Shown: positions 32,433 through 40,451 of the stretch, in pieces
Numbering within the stretch: position 1 is the first letter of the stretch
How the letters are laid out: each line of letters begins with the position of its first letter
Notes under the pieces: generated by a model
Database searches by the model: none
What the model saw: only the letters and a program-made list of their open reading frames with translations
Told to the model about the DNA's origin: nothing
Assembly: GCF_000301075.1 (NCBI RefSeq)
Contig: NZ_JH932293.1
Location: 915,755 to 979,754, forward strand
DNA length: 64,000 bases
Reading direction: 5' to 3'
DNA from: Bergeyella zoohelcum ATCC 43767
GTDB lineage: Bacteria; Bacteroidota; Bacteroidia; Flavobacteriales; Weeksellaceae
Made by a program: the position numbers and the translations under genes

Positions 32433-33152
32433 ATGACGAAATTAAGTGTAAATATCAATAAAATAGCCACTCTGAGAAATGCAAGAGGTGGAGATGTTCC
32501 CAGTGTAACGCAGGTGGCGGTAGACGCTCAGAAATTTGGTGCAGACGGAATTACCATCCATCCCAGACCTGATGAAAGGCATATTACCAGAAAAGATGTG
32601 TATGATCTTAAACCATTGATAACTACTGAGTTTAATATCGAAGGGAATCCGCATCGTACTTTTATTGATATGGTTTTGGAGGTAAAACCTGAACAAGTTA
32701 CTTTGGTACCCGATGCAGATGATGCCATTACTTCTAATGCTGGGTGGGATTGTAAAGAACACTTGGATTTCTTAAAATCAGTGATTGCAGAGTTTAAGGT
32801 GGCAGGTATAAGAACTTCTATTTTCCTTGACCCTAATCCTGAAATGGTAAAATATGCTGCACAAACAGGCACAGACAGAATAGAGCTTTACACCGAAGCG
32901 TACGCTAAAGGCTATACTAATCATAAAGAAGAAGCTATAAAACCATATATTGCTACGGCATTAGAGGCCGAAAAATACGGATTGGGGGTGAATGCTGGAC
33001 ATGATTTGAGTTTGGATAATTTAAAATATTTTGCTGCCCATATTCCAAATTTGTTGGAAGTTTCCATAGGGCATGCACTGATTTCAGAAGCACTTTATTT
33101 GGGCTTGGAAAATACTATTCAAAGTTATCAGAAAAGGTTAGCGAAATATTAA
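32433..33152 (+). CDS. pdxJ: Pyridoxine 5'-phosphate synthase
   Basis: A 239-residue TIM-barrel enzyme of normal length that condenses 1-deoxy-xylulose 5-phosphate with 3-amino-2-oxopropyl phosphate to pyridoxine 5'-phosphate. Clear motifs: [41 protein letters not shown], and the C-terminal [12 protein letters not shown] and [13 protein letters not shown]. Its product is the substrate of PdxH, encoded 14 kb away on the same strand. Confidence 0.97.
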   Translation: MTKLSVNINKIATLRNARGGDVPSVTQVAVDAQKFGADGITIHPRPDERHITRKDVYDLKPLITTEFNIEGNPHRTFIDMVLEVKPEQVTLVPDADDAITSNAGWDCKEHLDFLKSVIAEFKVAGIRTSIFLDPNPEMVKYAAQTGTDRIELYTEAYAKGYTNHKEEAIKPYIATALEAEKYGLGVNAGHDLSLDNLKYFAAHIPNLLEVSIGHALISEALYLGLENTIQSYQKRLAKY

Positions 33153-33220
33153 TTTTATTCGGTTTGAAAAAAGATAATTTATCTACCGTAAATCAATTTA
33201 TGTAAATAGTATTTAATAAA

Positions 33221-33526
33221 ATGAAAGCTAATATCACTGTTAATGATTTCTCTAAGCACCTATTTTGGGATGTGGATTTAGACCGATTTGATCTTCAGAA
33301 GCATAAAGTTCAGTTGATACATAAAGTTTTGGAATACGGTAAAATAGAGGATTGGAATTTGATTAAAGCGTGTTATGGAATGGAAACTATCAAAGAAGTA
33401 TGTTTGAATTTGAGAAGTTTAGATCCTGTAGCTTTGTCTTTTGTTGCCACGCTTTTTAAAATAGATAAAAAAGAATTTAGATATTACAGACACAAGCAGT
33501 CAGTGCAGAATTATTGGAACTCCTAA
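33221..33526 (+). CDS. DUF6922-like protein (orphan antitoxin candidate)
   Basis: A 101-residue protein whose features match the Bacteroidota DUF6922 family as I recall it: HLFWDVDLDRFDLQKHK near the start, KVLEYGKIEDW in the middle, and a C-terminal FRYYRHKQS ending in a Trp-containing tail. Such genes commonly lie directly upstream of AbiEii/AbiGii nucleotidyltransferase toxin genes. Here the reading frame is intact, but the toxin gene that follows (33481-33679) is a wreck. It therefore looks like the surviving first gene of a broken type IV-style toxin-antitoxin pair. The family call is from memory of the pattern. Confidence 0.7.
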   Translation: MKANITVNDFSKHLFWDVDLDRFDLQKHKVQLIHKVLEYGKIEDWNLIKACYGMETIKEVCLNLRSLDPVALSFVATLFKIDKKEFRYYRHKQSVQNYWNS

Positions 33527-33679
33527 AAAACATTATGAAATCTGAGCTTTTCTCAAATTTTGTATTGGTAGGAGGAGTATTTTGACGATGCCGATGAACA
33601 AGCTACTCCTCTAATCTATGATAATACCTGTTGGGAAAGTATTAAAGTAAGAATAATAGAACAATTTGAAAAATTATAG
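33481..33679 (+). pseudogene. Remnant of AbiEii/AbiGii nucleotidyltransferase toxin
   Basis: In a frame overlapping the end of the DUF6922 gene the translation runs LQTQAVSAELLELLKNIM, then KSELFSNFVLVGG (through about 33577), the start of an AbiEii-type nucleotidyltransferase up to its glycine motif. The frame then breaks, and a second frame gives FDDADEQATPLIYDNTCWES, IKVRIIEQFEKL and a stop at 33679, the usual C-terminus of the same family. About 150 residues between them, including the catalytic region, are missing. The codon at the expected start reads ATA. The gene is dead by deletion and frameshift. Confidence 0.75.
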
Positions 33680-33684
33680 GAATA

Positions 33685-34458
33685 ATGTTATTACATTCAA
33701 AAATATACGGTGAAGAAAAGGAGGGGACTCCGTTATTGGTGTTTCATGGGTTGTTTGGGATGCTGGACAATTGGGGGAGTTTCGGGAAAGAGCTCGGAGA
33801 GGAATATCCTGTACACCTCATAGACCTTAGAAATCATGGTAAAAGTTTTCATTCTGAAGATATGTCTCATGATGATTTGGCCAATGATATTGCCTACTAT
33901 ATGACCCATTATGGCATAGAGAAAGCACATCTTATGGGGCATTCCTTGGGAGGAAAAGCGGTGATGCAGTTTGCTATTCGGTATCCTGAAAAAATGGAAA
34001 AACTTATTGTGGTAGATATTTCTCCTAAGGCATATCCTCCGCATCATCAGGGGATTATAAAAGCATTACAAACAGTAGATTTTCAGTCTGTGAAATCTCG
34101 TCAGGAAGTGGAAGAGGTGCTTTCTGGTTACATTAAAGAAAAACCAGTAATCCAATTTCTTGCAAAAAATCTTTATTGGACAGATGAGAAAAAACTGAAC
34201 TTTCGTTTTAATCTCAAAACTTTGGCAGAAAAATACAATGATTTTGTTTCTAATGCCATTAAATTTGGTATTTTCAGTGGAGAAACGCTTTTCATTGCAG
34301 GAGCTAAATCTCATTATATTTTACCACAAGATGAATTTCTTATCAAGCAGCAGTTTCCCAATTATCAATTAGTTACTATTTCTAATGCGGGGCATTGGGT
34401 ACATGCGGAAAACCCGAAAGACTTTACAGCCGCAGTAGAAGAATTTTTGAAAAAATAA
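33685..34458 (+). CDS. Alpha/beta hydrolase (YbfF-like esterase)
   Basis: A 257-residue hydrolase. The oxyanion region HGLFGMLDNWG, the nucleophile elbow GHSLGGKA (Ser at about residue 94), a late acidic region and the catalytic His in NAGHWVHAENP are visible. The DLRNHGKSFH segment is typical of the YbfF/BPHL esterase group. Substrate unknown. It starts 5 bp after the AbiEii remnant and is followed 4 bp later by the epimerase gene, so these two are an operon. Confidence 0.9.
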   Translation: MLLHSKIYGEEKEGTPLLVFHGLFGMLDNWGSFGKELGEEYPVHLIDLRNHGKSFHSEDMSHDDLANDIAYYMTHYGIEKAHLMGHSLGGKAVMQFAIRYPEKMEKLIVVDISPKAYPPHHQGIIKALQTVDFQSVKSRQEVEEVLSGYIKEKPVIQFLAKNLYWTDEKKLNFRFNLKTLAEKYNDFVSNAIKFGIFSGETLFIAGAKSHYILPQDEFLIKQQFPNYQLVTISNAGHWVHAENPKDFTAAVEEFLKK

Positions 34459-34462
34459 TAAT

Positions 34463-35476
34463 ATGGTCTTAGTAACAGGAGCAACGGGGATTTTAGGGAG
34501 AGTTATTACTTTGGAATTGCTAAAGCAAGGAAAGGTGGTTCGTGCCACTAAAAGGCCTACGAGTAATCTAGAAGAAGTGAAAAATTCCCTTCGTTTCTAT
34601 ACAGAGCATCATGAGGTTTATTTTAGTAAAATAGAGTGGGTAGATACGGATTTTGAAGATTTAGATTCCCTTAGAAATGCACTTTATGGCATAGAGGAAA
34701 TCTATCATTGTGCTGCTATCGTGAGCTTTCATCCTAAGGATGAAAAAAGAATGTACCAGACCAATATTGATGGTACCAAAAATTTACTTTATATAGCCCA
34801 AGAATTGCAGATTCATAAATTTCTCTTTGTCAGTTCTATAGCAGTTTTAGATGGAGTGAATGAAAACGGCATGATGGATGAAAGCTCTGATTTTAATTCT
34901 AAACTTCATCATTCATCGTACGCCATTTCCAAACATTTTTCAGAAATGGAAGTGTGGCGTGCCAGTGCTGAGGGAATGAATACGGTGATTATTAATCCTG
35001 GAATTATTGTGGGCAGTGGGAATTGGAAAAATAGTAGTGGTACGCTATTTTCTTCTTTTCAGAAAGTGCCTTTTTCTTTCTCTGGAGGGGCGGCGTATGT
35101 AGATGTTCGGGATGTGGCAAAAATCAGCACAGCCCTGATGGATAAAGAAATTTTTGGAGAAAGATTCATCATCATCAGTGAAAATAAAAAGTACCACGAA
35201 ATAGGGAATAAGATTCGTAAGAAATTGGGACTTAAGGAAAATAAAATTATTGCTCCTTTTTGGCTCCAGCTGGGAAGGGTAGCGAATGCCTTCTTCGGCT
35301 GGTGTGTGCCTGTTCTTCGTATGGTTAATAAAGTCAATATTGAAGCGATTTCTACTTTTACACCTATTTCTAACCAAAAAATAAAAACTCAGTTACAATA
35401 TGAGTTTATCCCCATAGAAGAAAGTATAGACTTTCATGTAAAAAACTATATTCAAGATATGGAGAAACAAAATTAA
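34463..35476 (+). CDS. NAD-dependent epimerase/dehydratase (extended SDR)
   Basis: A 337-residue Rossmann protein. The cofactor motif VTGATGILG is at the very N-terminus and the catalytic YAISKHFSE (YxxxK) at about residue 154. AAIVSFHP in the middle and IINPGIIVGSGNW later fit the group that includes dihydroflavonol-reductase-like and 3-beta-hydroxysteroid-like enzymes. Substrate unknown. It lies between the hydrolase (4-bp gap) and the mevalonate pathway gene mvaD (86-bp gap). Confidence 0.88.
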   Translation: MVLVTGATGILGRVITLELLKQGKVVRATKRPTSNLEEVKNSLRFYTEHHEVYFSKIEWVDTDFEDLDSLRNALYGIEEIYHCAAIVSFHPKDEKRMYQTNIDGTKNLLYIAQELQIHKFLFVSSIAVLDGVNENGMMDESSDFNSKLHHSSYAISKHFSEMEVWRASAEGMNTVIINPGIIVGSGNWKNSSGTLFSSFQKVPFSFSGGAAYVDVRDVAKISTALMDKEIFGERFIIISENKKYHEIGNKIRKKLGLKENKIIAPFWLQLGRVANAFFGWCVPVLRMVNKVNIEAISTFTPISNQKIKTQLQYEFIPIEESIDFHVKNYIQDMEKQN

Positions 35477-35562
35477 AATGGATAAATCATTTGGCGGGAT
35501 GTGATTTTTCCCAATGGATGATGTATGATTTTAATATCAGTTTGGACTTAAAAATAATGATT

Positions 35563-36642
35563 ATGACTCAAATGTTTATTGGAAATCCTCATTTCACTAT
35601 AAAAGATATTGCTGTAAACGCTTCTTGTCCCAGTAATATTGCACTGATAAAATATTGGGGAAAATATGCACATCAGATGCCTGCTAACCCCAGCATTAGT
35701 TTTACACTCAATCACTGTAAAACCAATACGAAAATGATTTTTAAGGCCAATGCACCTTTTACCGTGAAGACTTTTTTATCAGGGAAAGAGGAAGTGCAAT
35801 TTGCCGAAAAAATAGCAAAATATTTTAGAAATATAGAAGCATATCTTCCTTGGATACTGAAAGGGAGTTTTGAGATTCACACTGAAAATACTTTTCCTCA
35901 TAGTTCGGGAATAGCCAGCTCTGCATCGGGTTTTGGTGCTATAGCCAAGTGTCTGGTAGAAATAGAGCGGCAGTTTACCGCTCAGGAGCAGAAAGCGGAG
36001 GAGAAAGATGACATTGATTATACTTTAAAGAAAGCCTCTTTTTTAGCTCGTTTGGGGAGTGGCTCTGCGTGCAGAAGTCTTTATGATGGTTTGGTGGTTT
36101 GGGGTAAAACTCCCGAAGTACAAGGAAGTTCTGATTTGTATGCTGTACCTTATCCTAATGAAGAAATTCATCCTATTTTTAGAGATTTTAATGATTGGGT
36201 CCTGCTGATTCATGAAGGGCAGAAATCTGTGAGTTCTACTGTGGGACATGGGCTGATGAATACCAATCCTTATGCAGAGAGAAGATTCCAAGAAGCGAGA
36301 GAGAATTTTGTGCCGATGAAAGAAATTTTAAAATCAGGGGATATAGAAAGGTTCATCACTTTGGTAGAGCATGAGGCACTTACACTTCATGCTATGATGA
36401 TGATGAGTGCACCTGCTTTTATTCTAATGAAAACAGGAACCTTGGAAGTAATTAACAAAATTTGGAACTTCCGAAAAGAGACAGGATTACCTTTATTTTT
36501 TACTTTAGATGCAGGAGCCAATGTACATTTGTTATTTCCATCATCTGTTTCTGATGGTTCATCTATTCCTGAATTTATTGAAAAAGAACTATTGCCTCAT
36601 ACACAAAATGGGGGTGTGGTAAAGGATGTGATGAAGTGGTAA
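35563..36642 (+). CDS. mvaD: Diphosphomevalonate decarboxylase
   Basis: A 359-residue GHMP-family enzyme that makes isopentenyl diphosphate from mevalonate 5-diphosphate. Motifs: CPSNIALIKYWGK near the N-terminus, PHSSGIASSASGFGA (ATP loop), GSGSACRSLYDG, and the C-terminal FTLDAGANVHLL. The ATG at 35563 is chosen because the first conserved block then lies at the usual distance; in-frame TTG and ATG codons upstream would add an unconserved, intergenic-looking stretch. It indicates the mevalonate route to isoprenoids, known in flavobacteria. Confidence 0.93.
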   Translation: MTQMFIGNPHFTIKDIAVNASCPSNIALIKYWGKYAHQMPANPSISFTLNHCKTNTKMIFKANAPFTVKTFLSGKEEVQFAEKIAKYFRNIEAYLPWILKGSFEIHTENTFPHSSGIASSASGFGAIAKCLVEIERQFTAQEQKAEEKDDIDYTLKKASFLARLGSGSACRSLYDGLVVWGKTPEVQGSSDLYAVPYPNEEIHPIFRDFNDWVLLIHEGQKSVSSTVGHGLMNTNPYAERRFQEARENFVPMKEILKSGDIERFITLVEHEALTLHAMMMMSAPAFILMKTGTLEVINKIWNFRKETGLPLFFTLDAGANVHLLFPSSVSDGSSIPEFIEKELLPHTQNGGVVKDVMKW

Positions 36643-36661
36643 AGAAGCTGATGAATACAAT

Positions 36662-36688
36662 AGACTGCCCATTTAGGGCAGTTTTTTT
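36662..36688 (+). terminator. Terminator after mvaD
   Basis: ACTGCCC pairs with GGGCAGT around a 4-base loop and runs into seven Ts. Confidence 0.88.
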
Positions 36689-36744
36689 ATGGTGTAAGAA
36701 ACTAAAAAACTAAGAAACTTTTTTTTTATTTAAGTTTCTTTGTT

Positions 36745-36752
36745 TATCTTTG
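36745..36752 (+). promoter_or_regulatory. -7 promoter box of the efflux cluster regulator
   Basis: TATCTTTG matches TAnnTTTG and lies 11 bp before the ATG at 36764. It sits inside a longer possible reading of the gene, which decides the shorter start. Confidence 0.65.
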
Positions 36753-36763
36753 CACTCAGAATT

Positions 36764-37381
36764 ATGGAAAATAAAACCGATTTTTTAGATAAGGCACTTA
36801 GGTTATTCTACCTTAATGGAGCGAAAACTACTACGATGGATGACATTGCTCGGGAGTTTTCTATGTCCAAAAAGACGCTCTATCAGCTTTATGCCAACAA
36901 AGATGAACTGCTGGAAGAGGTGCTGAGCTATGAGCTAGAACTTATCATGAAAACACTGCAAAATTTTGATAATCAAGAGGAATGTCCTATTAAAAAGATG
37001 CTTTGCAGAGATGAAAAAATAAAAGACCTTAGTGAAAGCAGTAATCATTCTATTTTCGCTAGACAGCTAAAGAAGTACTATTGCCATCTCTTTGAGAAGC
37101 AAGCAAATAAAATAGAAAATGCCGTAGCAAAGATGTTCGCCAAAAATGTAAAAAAAGGAAGAGCTTTAGAGCTGTATCGTGGAGATTTTCAGGCTGAGGA
37201 ATATGCTAAATTCTTTATGCTTATCGTATTTTCTTATGATGACTCTCCTCTGGTAGATACCGAGAAAATATCAAGGCATGACTATACGCAGAGTGCTATT
37301 GTGATGATGCTCAATGCAATGACTACTGAGAAAGGTAAGAAACAATTGAATGAATATTTGAAAATCAGTGGTAAGCCATAA
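36764..37381 (+). CDS. TetR/AcrR family regulator
   Basis: A 205-residue repressor. The N-terminal helix-turn-helix is TTMDDIAREFSMSKKTLYQLYANKDELL, written here in two parts: TTMDDIAREFSMSKKT and LYQLYANKDELL. The C-terminal ligand-binding half is poorly conserved and contains three cysteines. It precedes the TolC, adaptor and RND genes on the same strand and is probably their repressor. The ATG at 36764 is preferred because a longer reading from a TTG at 36740 would begin upstream of the transcription start. Confidence 0.92.
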   Translation: MENKTDFLDKALRLFYLNGAKTTTMDDIAREFSMSKKTLYQLYANKDELLEEVLSYELELIMKTLQNFDNQEECPIKKMLCRDEKIKDLSESSNHSIFARQLKKYYCHLFEKQANKIENAVAKMFAKNVKKGRALELYRGDFQAEEYAKFFMLIVFSYDDSPLVDTEKISRHDYTQSAIVMMLNAMTTEKGKKQLNEYLKISGKP

Positions 37382-37448
37382 GCTATAATCACAATTTTTT
37401 AATCTTTTTAATCTTGTAATCATTTAATCTTTAAATAAATAACATCTA

Positions 37449-38783
37449 ATGATCCATAAAATAAAACCATTAGGACTAGCCATGCTCTTATTCCACGGCA
37501 TAGCGATGGGGCAAGAGGTCAAAACGCTAAGTCTTTCCGAAGCCATTACCCACGCTCTAGAGCATAAGTCTGAAGCAGAAAAAGCTCGGCTGAATATTAA
37601 AAAAGGGGATGCCGAAATTGCGGAAGTAAAAGCCAATGCCTTACCCAAAGTAACCGTAGTAAGTGCTACTACTTATAATCCTATTTTGCAAGAATTGGTG
37701 ATTCCGAGTTTTGTGAATCCTACCCAAACGATGAAACTCACTATGGGGCAAAAGTGGACATCTACCAATGCTGTACAAGTGCAGCAAATGCTTTTTAATC
37801 AGTCGGTTTTCATAGGGCTAAAGGCAGCAAAAAGCACCAAAGAATTTTATATACTTAATGCCCAGCTCACCGAAGAGCAAATTATAGAAAAAGTAGCCAA
37901 TGCCTATTATCAAGTTTATCAAACCGAGCAAATGCTGGAAAATTTGAAGGAAAACCTGAAAATCACCGAGCAGACGGCAAAAATCATCAAAGGGCTATAC
38001 GATGCAGGATTGGCAAAGAAAATAGATTACGATAGAACGGTAGTAGCACTGAATAATATACAATCTACAAAACAACAGCTCATCAATGCAGTGAATCTCA
38101 GCGAAAACGCTTTGAAATTTATGATAGGCATGGCGATGGAACAAGAGATTACCCTTCCAGAACAGTCTTTTGAACCCATGCTATTGACTACAGAGGGAGC
38201 AAATTTCAGTGAGAGGACAGAACTAAAGGTACTCAGTAAACAGCTGGAACTACTTCGCTGGCAAAAGAAAGCCTCAGAGTCTGAGTATTATCCATCGGTA
38301 GCACTCACAGGAAACTATAGCTGGTTCGGACAAGGGAAAAATATGCCTTGGTGGAACGGTTCTAATAATGGCGTTTTCTGGTCTGATGTAGCTTCTGTGA
38401 GCCTGAATGTTAGCATTCCTATTTTTAATGGATTTGCTACAAAATCAAAAATAGAAAAAAATCAAATCGAGATAGAAAAGGCTCAGGCAGACCTTAGAGA
38501 GACAGAATTGGGGCTGGATTTAGCGTACAAAAATGCATTGTCTCAGTTGGAAAATTCTGCCATCACCATTTCTAATCAGGAAGCCAATGTAAAATTAGCT
38601 AATGAAGTAATGGAAAATACCCGAAATAACTATAAGTTCGGTTTGGCTACACTGAATGATATTTTAGATGCAGAAAGAGATCTTGCAGATGCTAGGAATA
38701 ATCTTACCAAAGCCAAACTAGAATATAAACTCGCAGAAATAGAACTTTTAAAGTCACAAGGAAAGTTGGGAAGGTTGAAATAG
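37449..38783 (+). CDS. TolC-family outer membrane efflux protein
   Basis: A 444-residue outer membrane channel protein with a signal peptide ending near AMGQ. It shows the duplicated helical organisation of the family: LSLSEAITHALEHKSE at the start of the first half, and in the second half NYKFGLATLNDILDAERDLADA. Three copies would form the exit duct for the RND pump encoded downstream. It starts 67 bp after the TetR gene. Its leader (AATAACATCTAATG) resembles that of the RND permease gene (AATAACATATAATG). Confidence 0.93.
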   Translation: MIHKIKPLGLAMLLFHGIAMGQEVKTLSLSEAITHALEHKSEAEKARLNIKKGDAEIAEVKANALPKVTVVSATTYNPILQELVIPSFVNPTQTMKLTMGQKWTSTNAVQVQQMLFNQSVFIGLKAAKSTKEFYILNAQLTEEQIIEKVANAYYQVYQTEQMLENLKENLKITEQTAKIIKGLYDAGLAKKIDYDRTVVALNNIQSTKQQLINAVNLSENALKFMIGMAMEQEITLPEQSFEPMLLTTEGANFSERTELKVLSKQLELLRWQKKASESEYYPSVALTGNYSWFGQGKNMPWWNGSNNGVFWSDVASVSLNVSIPIFNGFATKSKIEKNQIEIEKAQADLRETELGLDLAYKNALSQLENSAITISNQEANVKLANEVMENTRNNYKFGLATLNDILDAERDLADARNNLTKAKLEYKLAEIELLKSQGKLGRLK

Positions 38784-38999
38784 TTGCTAAAAGGCTAAAA
38801 TGGCTATAAAGTTATAAAGCTAAATGCTAATCGCCAAAAGCTAATAACTATAAGCGAATAGCCATCCGCCAAAAGCCTACCCCTACTGTTTAATAATCTT
38901 TTTAATTTAATTCATAATGAAAGTAAGGTCATAGAGTTAAAAGCTTACTGCTTATAGCTTACAGCCTACTGCTTAATAATCTTTTTAATTTAATTCACA
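38784..38999. repeat. Repeat-filled gap with duplicated leader
   Basis: This 216-bp gap inside the efflux cluster holds words such as GCTAATCGCCAAAAGC, AGCGAATAGCCATCCGCC and TGCTTATAGCTTACAGCC. It also contains a near-perfect 40-bp direct repeat at 38882-38921 and 38965-39004, offset by 83 bp, that duplicates the leader and start codon of the adaptor gene. The upstream copy's ATG opens a frame of only five codons. Confidence 0.8.
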
Positions 39000-40049
39000 A
39001 TGAAAAAAATAATCATCACCGTTTTAGTATTGGCTCTTGTAATTGCGGGAGCAGTCATGGTTCTTAACAAGAATAAGGCAAAAAATGAAGCACAAGTAGC
39101 TGCCGTGGCAGAGAAAAATCCTAGTATATCCGTTCGTACCGCTGTGGTACAGCAAGAAATGATGAATGGAGATTTTTCTGTTAATGGTAACTTCTTACCC
39201 GCTACGGCAGGGGTAGTAGCTGCAGAAACTGGAGGGCAAGTGGTCGCTCTTTATGTGAAAGAAGGTAGCCGCGTAAATACGGGGCAAGTCATCGCGAAGC
39301 TGAAAGGAGATAAGCAAGATGTAGGTACTAATAATGCCAGAATCGCTTTAGAACAAGCTGTTTCGGCATTAAATAGATATGAAGAAGCGTATAAAACGGG
39401 AGGAGTTACCGCACTTCAACTAGACCAAGCGAGATTTCAAGTGAAACAAGCCAAAATGCAATTACAGTCGGCTCAGTTGAATTCTGGAGATACTACCGTG
39501 CGTTCTAAAATTAGTGGCGTGGTGAATAGAAAAAACATTGAAGTAGGAACGGTGGTAGGAGCTGGAACCACCATCGTAGAAGTGGTGAACATTGGTTCGC
39601 TAAAACTTCGTGTAGAGGTAGATGAAAACATGGTTACACAGCTTTCCGTAGGGCAAACGGTGAAGGTAAAACCATCGGTATTAGATGGGGAGATTAATGG
39701 TACCATTACCTTTATCGCACCGGCTGCAACGGGAGCAATGAAATTTCCTGTGGAAATTACTGTAAATAATGACCTCAATACCCTAAAAGCAGGAATGTAC
39801 GCTACAGCTCATTTTGGAGGAAAATCATCTTCTGTACTCACAGTGCCCAGAGAGGCTTTCGTAGGCTCGGTCAGTGAGAATAAAATATTTGTGAATAGAA
39901 ATGGCGTAGCTCAGCAGGTTACTGTACAGAGTGGTGTGAATTACGGGGATAAGGTAGAAATCATCTCAGGGCTGAAAGCGGGAGATATCGTCATCACATC
40001 GGGACAAATTAACCTAACGAATGGAGCGAAAGTAAGTGTATTGAAATAA
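39000..40049 (+). CDS. RND efflux periplasmic adaptor (MFP)
   Basis: A 349-residue membrane fusion protein. An N-terminal membrane anchor (residues 3-23) is followed by the lipoyl half-motif GGQVVALYVKEGSRVNTGQVIAKL, quoted here as GGQVVALYVKEGSRV. A short helical hairpin comes next, then the second lipoyl half with SGVVNRKNIEVGTVV, and beta-barrel and membrane-proximal domains. It connects the inner membrane pump to the TolC-type channel. The start codon is ATG at 39000, within the downstream copy of a 40-bp duplicated leader. Confidence 0.93.
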   Translation: MKKIIITVLVLALVIAGAVMVLNKNKAKNEAQVAAVAEKNPSISVRTAVVQQEMMNGDFSVNGNFLPATAGVVAAETGGQVVALYVKEGSRVNTGQVIAKLKGDKQDVGTNNARIALEQAVSALNRYEEAYKTGGVTALQLDQARFQVKQAKMQLQSAQLNSGDTTVRSKISGVVNRKNIEVGTVVGAGTTIVEVVNIGSLKLRVEVDENMVTQLSVGQTVKVKPSVLDGEINGTITFIAPAATGAMKFPVEITVNNDLNTLKAGMYATAHFGGKSSSVLTVPREAFVGSVSENKIFVNRNGVAQQVTVQSGVNYGDKVEIISGLKAGDIVITSGQINLTNGAKVSVLK

Positions 40050-40096
40050 TACCCAAAAGGGAAGAGATATTATACCGAGAGGGGAATAAATTTTCG

Positions 40097-40206
40097 TCCT
40101 GATGAAAATTTTGCTACATCCCGACGAAAATTTTATTGCGTCCCGACGAAAATTTTACTGCGTCCCGATGAAAATTAAACTTCCCTTTGATGAAGGTTTT
40201 GTTTCG
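40097..40206. repeat. 22-bp tandem array, about five units
   Basis: Units start at 40097, 40119, 40141, 40163 and 40185 with the core TCCCGACGAAAATTTT; the outer units are degenerate. Period 22 means it is not coding. It lies between the adaptor and permease genes. Confidence 0.85.
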
Positions 40207-40451
40207 TATTTATCTTTTTGAAATTTAGCCTAAATCCACTTAACTTTTAATCACAAAGAAAAACAAATTGAGCTATTGAAATATAAAAAGTGGAACAAAG
40301 GCACAAGTGTTTAGCAAAGAAAGACAAGGAATGAAGCATTGGAGACCTTCGGTATATAGCCTCCTGCTTCCTGCCTATTGCTTACGGCTTATAGCATTTT
40401 TATTGCCCAAAAAGTCTAAACAAGTTCTAAAATTAAATTAAATAACATATA
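40207..40451. repeat. Repeat-rich leader of the RND permease gene
   Basis: Contains a tract resembling another flavobacterial intergenic repeat (ATCACAAAGAAAAACAAATT and ACAAAGGCACAAGTG at about 40250-40310). At 40362-40402 a member of the 'gcctattgcttacggcttatagc' family follows. No gene is visible. It ends with AATAACATATAATG at the RND start. Confidence 0.6.

Noticed and set aside
36740-36763. Longer TTG start for the TetR-type regulator
   Set aside because: The extension contains the -7 promoter box, so it would not be transcribed. The same reasoning rejects the longer starts at 9658, 48400, 16309 and 54819.
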